A stretch of 38,175 nt of DNA from NCBI GenBank assembly GCA_017412705.1, contig JAFPWS010000050.1, positions 1 to 38,175 of the forward strand. The letters are read 5' to 3'. Source of the DNA: Prevotella sp. (GTDB lineage Bacteria > Bacteroidota > Bacteroidia > Bacteroidales > Bacteroidaceae). The notes under the pieces are model-generated. The model made no database searches, was not told the DNA's origin, and saw only the letters and a program-made list of their open reading frames with translations. Positions 1-8,376 of the stretch are shown here, in pieces (within the stretch, counting starts at the first letter, position 1; each line of letters opens with the position of its first letter). The position numbers and the translations under genes were made by a program.

Positions 1-907
1 TATCCCAGATGGGCACCCAGTCGTCGCTGGTCTCATGGAGTCGCTTCAGGTAGATGTCAGTCACCTTCTGGGCATGGTCGAGGAAGCGCTGTTCCTTGGT
101 AAAGCGGTAGACCATGGTATAGCCGTAGATAGCCCACGACTGACCTCGTGCCCACATTGACGAGTCGGCATAGCCCTGATGGGTGACGCCCTTGATGAAA
201 TTGCCTGTCAGTGTGTCGTAGACGGCGACGTGATAACAACTGCCATCCTCGCGGAAGTGATAGCGCATGGTGGTGTCGGCATGGCTGACGGCAATGTCGC
301 GCAACCGCTGACTCCCACCATTCTCACTGGCCCAGAACAGCAGCTCCAGGTTAATCATGTTGTCCATGATGGTGTTGTGACCACCATAGTCCTTGACGTG
401 GCGAGGCCACGAGAGGATGGTACCCACCTTATTATTATATAATGTGGCCAGTGTATCGGCAGCAGCCAGTGCGATGCGCTTGTATTCCTCATTACCCGTA
501 GCCTCGTATCCTTTCAAGAATGAGTTGATGACCAAGAACCCTAAGTCGTGGTCATATACAGGCCGTTCAGCTAAGAAGTTGAGCGACGCGGTATATCCCT
601 CGGCAACCTTTCGGATGCTGTCATCCTTGGTATATGTGTAATCCATCCACAGCACGCCCGGCCAGAAGCCTGAGCACCACTCCTCGGCACTGGCTTTGCG
701 ACAGTTCCATACCGTATCTCCCTCCAGAATGTTACGAGGCTCCATGGTGAAGTCGTAACCGCCTTCGACATCGTGCAAAGCATCCAAAGCCTTGCTAACC
801 TGTGATGTGCAATAGTCCAGTGCCTTGTTAACATCAAATGACTCTGCCTTTGGGGCTTGACAGGCCACCAGCCCACAGAGCATCATTCCTAAAACTACCT
901 TTTTCAT
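1..907 (-). CDS. GH88 unsaturated glucuronyl hydrolase, lipoprotein (3' end outside window)
   Basis: This reading frame starts at the ATG on the minus strand at 905-907 and runs off the left edge after 302 codons. Its N-terminus is a lipoprotein signal with lipobox LVAC (Cys16), so the product is probably anchored in the periplasm or outer membrane. Family hallmarks of GH88 seen in order are YDHDLGF, DNMINLELLFWAS and ARGQSWAIYG; the Asp residues in the first two are the usual catalytic and substrate-binding positions. GH88 enzymes hydrate the 4,5-unsaturated uronic acid that polysaccharide lyases leave at the non-reducing end, releasing 4-deoxy-5-keto-uronate. That matches the PL38-like lyases in this window. 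It is divergent from the enzyme gene at 1025, with 117 bases between the start codons. I am sure of the family; the substrate is inferred. Confidence 0.9.
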   Translation of the reverse strand, partial: MKKVVLGMMLCGLVACQAPKAESFDVNKALDYCTSQVSKALDALHDVEGGYDFTMEPRNILEGDTVWNCRKASAEEWCSGFWPGVLWMDYTYTKDDSIRKVAEGYTASLNFLAERPVYDHDLGFLVINSFLKGYEATGNEEYKRIALAAADTLATLYNNKVGTILSWPRHVKDYGGHNTIMDNMINLELLFWASENGGSQRLRDIAVSHADTTMRYHFREDGSCYHVAVYDTLTGNFIKGVTHQGYADSSMWARGQSWAIYGYTMVYRFTKEQRFLDHAQKVTDIYLKRLHETSDDWVPIWD

Positions 908-1024
908 ATCGTTTTATGCATTCTTTATTATTAACTACGATTCATCTTCTTTTATTACTTAAAAAAACAATCTTTTTACGTATCTTTGCACTCTCAAGCG
1001 TATTATTAGAAACATTATTATTAT
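908..1024. promoter_or_regulatory. Divergent intergenic promoter region holding PUL element copy A
   Basis: This 117-bp gap separates the minus-strand GH88 gene from the plus-strand lyase/hydrolase operon. It holds copy A of the window-wide bipartite element: CGTATC at 979-984, 14 bases, then CGTATT at 999-1004 followed by ATTAGAAAC, 26 bases before the ATG at 1025. The first half also contains TATCTTTG (981-988), a full match to the Bacteroidales -7 box TAnnTTTG, but no TTTG lies at the right distance upstream. On the minus strand the palindromic TACGTA at 978-983 gives CGTAAA, with AGTAATAAAAG 21 bases on; this is a weaker candidate site facing the GH88 gene. Confidence 0.6.
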
Positions 1025-3436
1025 ATGAAACGACTGATTATAGTTTTATCGTTGGTTATCTGCCCATTGTTGCAAGGCTATGCACAGGACAACTATAAGC
1101 TGGCGGGACCCTACGAGGTGGTGGCGCGTGACGGTGAGTACCGGAAGTCGAAAGGCGGTAGCGAGCGTGATATGTGGCAGGCGTGGCAGCGGGTCCAGAA
1201 GGGTGACACGGCCACTACATTATATATTATTAATGCTTACGCCAAGACGCTACAGCACTTCGACGGTCATGATGCACCGTTGTGTACCATTCAGGCCTAC
1301 TGGTTGCTGCGTGCGATGATACTGTCCAAGGCGCATCAGACACCAGAGTGGACAGCGATGGTTCGTCGGGCCATACTGCCTGTTCTTGATAAGTTTGAGG
1401 CTGACAGCCCGTATGCCAACGGCAACTGGGGACACATCGTGAACCGCTGTCGCATGGCCGCAGCTATCTTCCTGGAAGACAAAGAGCTCTATCAGCATGC
1501 TATTGACACCTATTTATATGCCAACGACAATGGCTCCCTGCCCAATTATGTCAGCGAGACGGGTCAGTGTCAGGAGACTGGGCGCGACCAGGGACATGCC
1601 CAGCTTGGACTGGGTGCCATGTGTGAAATTTGCGAGATGGCGTGGGAACAAGGGGATGACCTTTGGGGAGCCTTGGACAACCGCCTGATGAAAGGTATCG
1701 AATATACAGCGAAGTACAACCTGGGCTACGACGTGCCCTTCGAGACGTGGACCGACTGCACAGGTCTCTATAACGACTGGACAGAGCCAGGCGCGATGGG
1801 ACGCGGCAACATTCGCTGCATCTACGATTTGCCTTATCAGCACTATGTGGGACGCAAGGGATTGAAGATGCCTTATACCAAGAAGTTGCTCGATTTGCAG
1901 GCCAAGGCCGAGAAACATGGTGAAATCAAGCGCAATCCCGAGGCCGACCAATTCCGCGTAAAGGGCGTGAAGGAGGGTGCCAAGTTGCACAGCATCTATA
2001 CTTATGCTGCGCCAGAAGGTGCTCCGCTCAAAGCTGACTACGACGTCTACATCCAGCCACGCGGACAAAAGGAGTGGACGAAGATAGATACCTATATGGC
2101 GAAAGTCAAGGGAGGCGAGATCAGCTATGCCTTCTTCAACTTTACAGGCGACGTGTTTGTGCGTGTCATCACGAAAAACAAGAAATTTAAGTCAGCATGT
2201 ATCCGTCCCGACTATCGCGGAACGATTGCCAATGTGCAGAACGACTCGACGGTGCAGTTCTTGTTGTTCCAGCCCGAAAATGTCAGTGTGGAGTTTGACG
2301 GGAATATCACCGATAATTTGTTAGTCTTTACCTCGAAGCCAACCATCAGCAAGGAAGAAGCCGAGAAAGCAGCCAAGGCACAGGGCCGTGACTTCCGCTA
2401 CTATGCCCCCGGCATGTACACGGAAGACATAATCAAGGTGCCGTCGAATACTACGGTCTATCTCGACGGTGGCAGTTATTTCTCCGGCACCTTCGCTGTG
2501 GAAGATGCTGAGAACGTTAGCATACTGGGGCGTGGCATTGCTCGTCCGCAGAATGGCTATGAGGGCTGTCATGTATATCGCTCGAAGAATGTGCTGATTG
2601 ACGGACTCATCGTGAATACCTGTCCTATTGGCGAGTCCTCGCAGGTGACGCTGCACGATGTGCGAAGTATTTCCCATCCCCAGTGGGGCGACGGTCTGAA
2701 TGTCTTCGGTGGCAGCAGCGATATTCTCTTCGACCGTGTATTCTGTCGTAATAGTGACGACTGTACCACTGTATACGCTACCCGCAAGTTCAGTGCAAGC
2801 CGAGAGCAGAACCAAGCAGGCTTGAATTCTGCCGAGGCGCAGCCTGAACTCGACCGACAGGTCAAAGGCTTCAAAGGCAGTGTTCGTAATGTCCGCATGA
2901 CGAACTCGACGCTGTGGGCCGACGTGGCACACCCCATCTTCATCGGTCTGCATGGTAATCCGCAGGTGGGCGATAGCATCGTGGGACTGAAGTACGACAA
3001 CATCGACATCATCTGTCAGAACGAGCCGCAGGTGGACTACCAAGGCTGCTTGGCCATCAACTGCGGTGACGGTAACTACGTGAAGGATGTCGTGTTCGAC
3101 AATATCCGTATCGAACTGCCTGCCCAGGTGGCTCCACAGGGCAGTATCCTGCAGGTGAAAGTGGGCTGGAACCAGAAATACTGCACGGCAGCCGGTGGAG
3201 GTGTGGAGAATGTCCTCTTCCGAAACATCCGTTACTACGGTGCGCATCCCAACATGTCGGTCATCATGGGTTATGACGGTCAGCACAAGGTGAAGAACGT
3301 CACCTTCGAAGGACTGAAGATAAACGGTAAGAAGATTTACGATGACATGCCAGGCAAGCCCAGGTGGCATCAGACTGCCGACTACGTGCCGATGTTCGTC
3401 GGTTCCCATGTAGAAAACCTAATATTCAAGAAATAA
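1025..3436 (+). CDS. Secreted two-module enzyme: alginate-lyase-superfamily (PL38-like) domain plus GH28/GH49-like beta-helix
   Basis: The 803-residue protein begins with a signal peptide ending near GYAQ. Residues about 25-300 form an all-alpha lyase-like module with Asn134-Trp135 and the block CQETGRDQGHA at 182-192. The same block occurs in the two PL38-like proteins at 27423 and 32081. Residues about 310-410 look like a beta-sandwich linker. Residues about 425-803 are a right-handed beta-helix with WGDG at 554-557 and NSDDC at 576-580; Asp556, Asp578 and Asp579 are placed like the acidic residues of GH28/GH49 hydrolases. The protein would cut a uronate polymer with one domain and a glycosidic bond with the other, probably in the periplasm. 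Its TAA shares one base with the GH97 ATG (taATG), so the two are translationally coupled. Copy A of the PUL element lies 26 bases upstream. The PL38 label is a family inference, and the fusion is unusual. Confidence 0.8.
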   Translation: MKRLIIVLSLVICPLLQGYAQDNYKLAGPYEVVARDGEYRKSKGGSERDMWQAWQRVQKGDTATTLYIINAYAKTLQHFDGHDAPLCTIQAYWLLRAMILSKAHQTPEWTAMVRRAILPVLDKFEADSPYANGNWGHIVNRCRMAAAIFLEDKELYQHAIDTYLYANDNGSLPNYVSETGQCQETGRDQGHAQLGLGAMCEICEMAWEQGDDLWGALDNRLMKGIEYTAKYNLGYDVPFETWTDCTGLYNDWTEPGAMGRGNIRCIYDLPYQHYVGRKGLKMPYTKKLLDLQAKAEKHGEIKRNPEADQFRVKGVKEGAKLHSIYTYAAPEGAPLKADYDVYIQPRGQKEWTKIDTYMAKVKGGEISYAFFNFTGDVFVRVITKNKKFKSACIRPDYRGTIANVQNDSTVQFLLFQPENVSVEFDGNITDNLLVFTSKPTISKEEAEKAAKAQGRDFRYYAPGMYTEDIIKVPSNTTVYLDGGSYFSGTFAVEDAENVSILGRGIARPQNGYEGCHVYRSKNVLIDGLIVNTCPIGESSQVTLHDVRSISHPQWGDGLNVFGGSSDILFDRVFCRNSDDCTTVYATRKFSASREQNQAGLNSAEAQPELDRQVKGFKGSVRNVRMTNSTLWADVAHPIFIGLHGNPQVGDSIVGLKYDNIDIICQNEPQVDYQGCLAINCGDGNYVKDVVFDNIRIELPAQVAPQGSILQVKVGWNQKYCTAAGGGVENVLFRNIRYYGAHPNMSVIMGYDGQHKVKNVTFEGLKINGKKIYDDMPGKPRWHQTADYVPMFVGSHVENLIFKK

Positions 3437-5391
3437 TGAGAAAGAGCCTGTTTCTTTTGGCATTCCTGCCCCTGCTGTCTATGGCACAGCAGTTGTCGTC
3501 ACCTGACGGCAAGTACACTATCAGCGTCGACGGCATGACCTATAGTGTGACTTATAATAATAAGGTGATTATCGAGAAGAGCCAGCTGGGCGTCGACATT
3601 GACAACCGGCTCTTTGAGTCGGCTCTTGCCGTGCCTCGTGGCGTTCACGAAAACTGGTGCGCCGATTTGCAATTGAAGGGCGAGGAACGCCTGTCAGTAG
3701 ACACCACATGGACTCCGCTGTATGGTGAGAACACCCGCATTCGCGACCACTACAACCAGTTGGTGCTGCATTATGAGAAGGGCAGCAATGGTCAGGGCAC
3801 CGTCACTGAAGGCTACGACAAACGCAAGTACTATGCCATGGACATCGTGGTTCGTGCCTACAACGAGGGCATTGCTTTTCGCTACCATTTCCCCGAAACG
3901 GCCAATAGCCTCTTCCTGCACATCACGGGAGAGCAGACGTCGTTTGCCATGCCGACAGGGACAATGGCCTGGTATGAGGAATGGGCACAGGGAGCATACG
4001 AGAAAAGAAGCCTCACCCCCAGCCCCTCTCCAAAGGGAGAGGGGAGTGAATGGTTTGAGAGTGAACGACCGCTGTTGCTGCTTGTCCCCCCTCCTTCGGA
4101 GGGGACGGGGGAGGCCACCTATGTCGCCCTGCTTGAAGCAGCGATGAAAGACTATACCCGAGGCAAGTTCAAGTTGGCAAAAGACAATGTTTTGCAGATA
4201 GCCATGTACTCATGTGCCGACATCATCTCGCCCTATGATACTCCATGGCGTGTCATCATGGCGGGCGACCGCGCCGTCGACCTCATCAATCATAAAGACT
4301 TGGTGCTGAACCTGAATGAAGAGCGCGCTCAGGAAGACTGGTCGTGGGTACGTCCCGGCAAGGCTTTCCGTAGTGGCAAGTTGGCTAAGGATGCCATTAT
4401 GAAGAGCATCGATTTCTGTGCAGAGTTTGGTATTCCGTATGTGGAGTTGGATGCTGGCTGGTACGGTCCTGAAGGTAAGGTGGCGAGCGATGCCCGCAAG
4501 GTCATCGAGACGCGCGACTTTACCATGCCCGAGGTCTGTGCTTATGCCAAGTCGAAAGGCATTGGCGTGTGGGTATATGTCAACCAGCGTGCCCTCTATC
4601 GTCAGCTCGACGAACTGCTTCCGCTCTATCAGCAGTGGGGAATCAGCGGCATCAAGTTCGGCTTTGTGCATATCGGCAACCAACAGTGGAGCACATGGCT
4701 GCATGACGCTGTGGAGAAGTGCGCCAAGTATCACATCATGGTTGATATCCACGACGAGTACCGTCCCACGGGTCTCTCCCGCACCTATCCTCATCTACTG
4801 ACCCAGGAGGGTATTCGTGGCAACGAGGAAATGCCCGACGCCACGCACAACGTGACGCTGCCTTTCACCCGCTACCTCTGCGGCCCTGGCGATTATACGC
4901 TGTGCTACTTCAACTCACGGGTGAAGAATACCAAGGGCCATCAGTTGGCGATGGCGGCCGTCTATTACTCTCCCCTGCAGTTCTACTTCTGGTATGATAA
5001 TCCATATATGAAGGGATGGAACAATGCTGAGTTGAAGTTCTGGAAAGATATTCCTACCGTCTTCGATGAGAGTATCGCCCTCGATGGTCAGCCTGGTGAG
5101 TACATCATCCAGGCCCGCCGCAGCGGTCAGGACTGGTTCATGGGCTGCATGACTAATACTGAGGCCCGCACCGTTAGCATCCCCACCGACTTCCTGCCCG
5201 CAGGTAAATATGAAGTGGAAATCTATAACGACGACCCCACGCTTGACACCCAGACCAAGGTCAGCACCATGAGGAAAACTATCAAAGTAGGCACCCCCTC
5301 CCGTTGGAGGGGGCAGGGGGGAGGCTCCATCACCCTTCAACTCCAACCCAGCGGTGGAGCCGCCCTGCACATAAAACCCGTCATCAAATGA
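3436..5391 (+). CDS. GH97 family glycosidase, inverting type by motif
   Basis: The 651-residue protein starts at the ATG overlapping the previous stop; the signal peptide MRKSLFLLAFLPLLSMAQQ supports this start over any further upstream. It has the full GH97 layout: N-terminal beta-sandwich (about 20-270), catalytic TIM barrel (about 280-560) and C-terminal beta domain. Motifs include YVELDAGWYG, GIKFGF at 405-410, DIHDEYRPTG around Glu441 and QEGIRGNEE at 457-465. Retaining GH97 alpha-galactosidases have an Asp nucleophile after GIK; here that position is Gly, and Glu residues are kept at the SusB-like positions, so an inverting alpha-glucosidase-type mechanism is more likely. Three palindromic elements are inserted in frame (4009-4046, 4086-4115, 5294-5326) in surface-loop or C-terminal positions. 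The end overlaps the GH127 start as ATGA. Family assignment is secure; the sugar is not known. Confidence 0.9.
   Translation: MRKSLFLLAFLPLLSMAQQLSSPDGKYTISVDGMTYSVTYNNKVIIEKSQLGVDIDNRLFESALAVPRGVHENWCADLQLKGEERLSVDTTWTPLYGENTRIRDHYNQLVLHYEKGSNGQGTVTEGYDKRKYYAMDIVVRAYNEGIAFRYHFPETANSLFLHITGEQTSFAMPTGTMAWYEEWAQGAYEKRSLTPSPSPKGEGSEWFESERPLLLLVPPPSEGTGEATYVALLEAAMKDYTRGKFKLAKDNVLQIAMYSCADIISPYDTPWRVIMAGDRAVDLINHKDLVLNLNEERAQEDWSWVRPGKAFRSGKLAKDAIMKSIDFCAEFGIPYVELDAGWYGPEGKVASDARKVIETRDFTMPEVCAYAKSKGIGVWVYVNQRALYRQLDELLPLYQQWGISGIKFGFVHIGNQQWSTWLHDAVEKCAKYHIMVDIHDEYRPTGLSRTYPHLLTQEGIRGNEEMPDATHNVTLPFTRYLCGPGDYTLCYFNSRVKNTKGHQLAMAAVYYSPLQFYFWYDNPYMKGWNNAELKFWKDIPTVFDESIALDGQPGEYIIQARRSGQDWFMGCMTNTEARTVSIPTDFLPAGKYEVEIYNDDPTLDTQTKVSTMRKTIKVGTPSRWRGQGGGSITLQLQPSGGAALHIKPVIK
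4009..4046 (+). repeat. Intragenic palindromic element 1 (SLTPSPSPKGEG reading)
   Basis: The element has arms CCCCTCTCC and GGAGAGGGG around a short A-rich loop, preceded by AGCCTCACCCCC. It lies in frame inside the GH97 gene and reads as SLTPSPSPKGEG. It belongs to the same family as the copies at 6108, 6630, 7191, 17989 and 18199 (same orientation) and 4086, 5294 and 9949 (opposite orientation). Confidence 0.85.
4086..4115 (-). repeat. Intragenic palindromic element 2 (inverted)
   Basis: Arms CCCCTCC and GGAGGGG flank TTC, followed by ACGGGGGAGGC, the reverse complement of the GCCTCCCCC lead seen in the plus-oriented copies. In frame in GH97 it reads PPSEGTGEA. It is only 39 bases after element 1. 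Confidence 0.8.
5294..5326 (-). repeat. Intragenic palindromic element 3 (inverted)
   Basis: CCCCCTCCC and GGAGGGGG arms are followed by CAGGGGGGAGGCT, again the reverse-oriented form. It sits close to the C-terminus of GH97, is read as TPSRWRGQGGGS and leaves the frame open. Confidence 0.8.
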
Positions 5392-7220
5392 AAAAGATGC
5401 TATTAACAGTATTCGCGTTTGCTTCGCTGTCGATGACGGCACAAACGTTATGTCAGCCGTTTGCATTGAAAGATGTAAAACTGCTACACAGTCGCTTTCA
5501 GCGTAACATGCAGCGCGACTCGGCATGGATAGCCTCGATTCCCGTAAACCGGCTGTTGCACTCGTTCCGCAATACGGCGGGCGTGTATTCTGCTTTGGAG
5601 GGCGGCTATGACGCAGGGCTGAGGCTCGGTGGCTGGGAGTCGCCCGACTGCGACCTGCGCGGGCATATCACCGGTCATCTGCTTTCGGCAATGGCCTATC
5701 TGCAGATGAAGGAGAAAGCCGACTCGCTGGTGCAGGGTTTGGCCGAGGTGCAGCGTCAGTATGGTACGGGCTATCTCTCAGCCTTCGGCGAAGGGCTTAT
5801 AGACCGTAATATCCAAGGCAAGTCGGTTTGGGCACCGTTTTATACGTTGCATAAAATCCTGCAGGGTTTGATAGACCAATACACGATGTGTGGTAATGAG
5901 AAGGCATTAGAAGTGGCTAAAGGTATGGGTGACTGGGCATACAACAAACTGAAGCCATTGTCAGAAGAAACCCGTCTGAAGATGATTCGTAACGAGTTCG
6001 GTGGCTTCAATGAGGCCATGTATAACCTGTACAGCATCACCCGCGACGATAAATATCTCTGGGTGGCCCGTTTCTTCTATCATAACGACAAGATAGACCC
6101 GCTGAAGAGCCTCCCCCTGTCCCCCTCCGAAGAAAGGGGGAAACCGGATCTGGGTACGAATCATGCCAATACGTTTATCCCCAAGCTGTTGGGCGAATGC
6201 CGCAACTATGAGCTGTTCGGCCAGGAGGACAGTCGCCATGCTGCCGAGACATTGTTTTGGACGCTGGTCAACGACCACGCCTTTGTAACGGGCGAGGTAT
6301 CAGACAAGGAACATCTGTTCAAGCCAGAGACACAGTCGAAGCATCTGACGGGCTATGATGGTGAGAGCTGTTGCACCTATAATCTGCTGAAGTTGGCAGA
6401 CCGTCTGTTCTGCTACGAACCGAATAGCAAGATTGCCGACTACTACGAGCGCGGACTCTACAACCACCTGTTAGGTCAGCAGGACACGCTCTCGTCGATG
6501 GTGTGCTACTTCACGCCCCTGATGACGGGCGGTTATCGGCTTTACAGCACTCCTGACAGCAGCTGGTGGTGCTGTGTGGGCTCTGGTTTCGAGACCAACG
6601 CCAAGTTCCAGGCAGGCATCTATTATAGAAGCCTCACCCCCGGCCCCTTTCCAAAGGGAGAGGGGAGTAAAGTCCTGTATGTAAATCTCTTTATTCCGTC
6701 TGAACTGAATTGGGACGGTACGATTGTCCGTCAAGAGACATCATTCCCTGAGTCAAACAAGACCGTCATCACGGCTTCATCGAAGGTAAATATGAAAGTC
6801 AGATACCCGTATTGGGCAACATACATGAAGGTGAATGGCAAGAAAGTGAAGGCTGGAGCCGATGGCTATGTGTTGGTTAAGAACGTCAAAAAGTCAGAAA
6901 TAGAATTTGGCATGAATCTGCACGAGGAGGCTACCAAGGACGACCCCACGCGTGTCGCCCTACTCTATGGGCCCATTGTTCTCGGCGGTCGCCTGACAGA
7001 TGTGGAAAAGCCCTTCAGCGACCCCACGAAGCATAACGACTATTACACTTTCGACTACGGCAAGCACCCTGATGTTAAGTTGGGTGATGTCAAACACCTC
7101 GGCGGTCTCCGCTTTGCGAATAGCGACGGCACACCGATTCAGCCCTTCTACGACCTCCAGCACTGCCGCTATGTGGTATATTGGATTAAGAGCCTCCCGA
7201 CAAGCGGGAGGCGGCTATAA
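5388..7220 (+). CDS. GH127-type (DUF1680) beta-L-arabinofuranosidase
   Basis: The 610-residue protein starts at the ATG inside the ATGA overlap with GH97 and has a signal peptide (MKKMLLTVFAFASLSMTAQ). GH127 enzymes are retaining beta-L-arabinofuranosidases with a zinc-bound cysteine nucleophile. The required residues are visible: GESCCTYN with Glu326 and Cys328, and WWCCVGSG with Cys395-Cys396, matching the Glu-x-Cys and Cys-Cys zinc site of the characterised HypBA1 family. An (alpha/alpha)6 barrel fills about residues 30-450, followed by beta-sandwich sequence. Three palindromic elements lie in frame at 6108-6140, 6630-6667 and 7191-7212. The last one supplies the C-terminal residues SLPTSGRRL and the stop, so the natural C-terminus may have been replaced. 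The sister family GH146 is an alternative label. The gene is last in the operon and convergent with hipA. Confidence 0.9.
   Translation: MKKMLLTVFAFASLSMTAQTLCQPFALKDVKLLHSRFQRNMQRDSAWIASIPVNRLLHSFRNTAGVYSALEGGYDAGLRLGGWESPDCDLRGHITGHLLSAMAYLQMKEKADSLVQGLAEVQRQYGTGYLSAFGEGLIDRNIQGKSVWAPFYTLHKILQGLIDQYTMCGNEKALEVAKGMGDWAYNKLKPLSEETRLKMIRNEFGGFNEAMYNLYSITRDDKYLWVARFFYHNDKIDPLKSLPLSPSEERGKPDLGTNHANTFIPKLLGECRNYELFGQEDSRHAAETLFWTLVNDHAFVTGEVSDKEHLFKPETQSKHLTGYDGESCCTYNLLKLADRLFCYEPNSKIADYYERGLYNHLLGQQDTLSSMVCYFTPLMTGGYRLYSTPDSSWWCCVGSGFETNAKFQAGIYYRSLTPGPFPKGEGSKVLYVNLFIPSELNWDGTIVRQETSFPESNKTVITASSKVNMKVRYPYWATYMKVNGKKVKAGADGYVLVKNVKKSEIEFGMNLHEEATKDDPTRVALLYGPIVLGGRLTDVEKPFSDPTKHNDYYTFDYGKHPDVKLGDVKHLGGLRFANSDGTPIQPFYDLQHCRYVVYWIKSLPTSGRRL
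6108..6140 (+). repeat. Intragenic palindromic element 4
   Basis: AGCCTCCCCCTGT followed by CCCCCTCCG, a short spacer and AAGGGGG. In frame in GH127 it reads SLPLSPSEERGK. The second arm is partly degraded compared with copy 1. Confidence 0.75.
6630..6667 (+). repeat. Intragenic palindromic element 5
   Basis: Almost identical to element 1 (AGCCTCACCCCCGGCCCC lead, AAAGGGAGAGGGGAG tail). In frame in GH127 it reads SLTPGPFPKGEG, the same reading phase as element 1. Confidence 0.85.
7191..7212 (+). repeat. Short palindromic element 6 forming the GH127 C-terminus
   Basis: GCCTCCC and GGGAGGC arms around GACAAGC, preceded by AG as in the longer copies. The reading frame passes through it as SLPTSGRRL and ends six bases later, so this element provides the last residues of GH127. 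It could also act as a transcription hairpin at the end of the operon. Confidence 0.7.
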
Positions 7221-7270
7221 TGCAGAGGGCAAATTTAATGCCGTTCCAGATAACGGGGCAGGAACAACTC

Positions 7271-8376
7271 TTACACGAACTGGCGGACGTGCGCCTCGCT
7301 CATCTTCGTGCCGCCTTGTTCGATAGCGAGGCGACCTTTGGGCGACTTGGCACTGAAAGTTACCTTGTATTCCTGTCCATTGAGCTTGGCAGTCAGTCGC
7401 ATGGCTCTGTTGCCCATCTCCTCCCATTGTGCATCCTCCACATGTACACCCTGCAAGATGAAGCTGAACACATGCGGATTGTAGCCGTGCAGCCCCGACA
7501 GCAGATCGGGTGACATCTCGGCGAAGTGGCGCTCGATAACGTCCTGCCAATAATCGCTAACTCCGTATTGCGTAGCGTATTGGCGGAAGTTCAGAATAGT
7601 GTCCACGCACTGGCGGATGATGCTATCGGGCTTGTCGATGTTAGACATTCGGGCAAAGCTGATCATGTCATCATGGCTGATAGCGGTGCGCTTGCCGTTC
7701 ATGCTGAGATAGTGGTATTCGTCGAGCTTGTTGTTTGGGTTGAAGCATGAGAAGGTGAGGTCGAAGGCTGGGGTGATATGCCACTGTCCGCTTGGCTCCA
7801 TCATAAACTCGAAGTTGCGTATATGGGCGTCCACATTGCAGGTCAGGATGTTGAAGATGGCCCTGCGGTATGTCTCTTCGCGCTCCTTATAGGGTAGTCC
7901 CAACCTAATACACACTTCCATCAGCTGTTCGTAGGAAGTGGCTTCGGGATTCATCGCTGCCAACGAGAGGGTATGCACTTTATGTTGTCCCCGACGGTCG
8001 TAACGTTCCGTCAGGAAATGACGCTCTCCGTCTATCTCTATCAACTCAGAAGGCATCATCGTAATGCCGGCCTCTCGGGCCATGTCGGCATATACCATCT
8101 CCACCGTTGTCAGCGGATAATACTTGCTCTCGGCGAACTTCAGAAGATAGTAGGTGAAGCCCTCTGGCAGCATGACCTGTCCGCTGCGTATCTCACCTGT
8201 CTCACGGTTGATGGCGATGACGGCCTTCGAGTGGTTGCCGACAGGGGCGCGATGTCCAGTCCGCCCTTCAGGAAGTCGGGATGATAACTGAACACAGCTC
8301 GCTTGCGCCGCTCTTCCCAAAAGAGGCTGCCCACCTCTTTGCCCCAGAGCATTACGCGTACAATATTATTTTGCAT
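7271..8376 (-). pseudogene. hipA: hipA-like toxin kinase, broken by internal deletion and frameshift
   Basis: The start codon at 8374-8376 opens a HipA N-terminal segment (MQNNIVRVMLWGKEVGSLF ... FLKGGLDIAPL). At about 8239-8244 the frame is lost, and the kinase core continues in another frame from VGNHSKAVIAINRETGE to the stop at 7271. The core keeps the HipA Ser/Thr kinase features: the glycine/serine-lysine ATP loop (GNHSK), NVDAHIRNF with the catalytic Asp, and TPAFDLTFS with the metal-binding Asp. Compared with usual HipA proteins of about 410-440 residues, roughly 100 residues expected between IAPL and the ATP loop, including the SLPDxFG-type block, are missing. I read this as a deletion that also shifted the frame. 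A split HipS/HipT-type system is less likely, because the N-terminal half has no clean end of its own. Its start overlaps hipB by 11 bases. Confidence 0.75.

Noticed and set aside
981-988. TATCTTTG as an ordinary housekeeping promoter for the first operon
   Set aside because: No TTTG-like -33 box is found 19-21 bases before it, and it lies inside the bipartite element, so it may be coincidental or activator-dependent.
2321-3409. A 362-codon open frame on the minus strand
   Set aside because: It lies wholly inside the beta-helix module of the plus-strand enzyme, has no family features and is a codon-bias shadow.
8140-8376. The 78-codon frame at the start of hipA as a separate HipS-type protein
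   Set aside because: Its sequence matches HipA only up to IAPL and then becomes frame-shifted nonsense, with the true continuation in the next frame; this fits a damaged single gene better.
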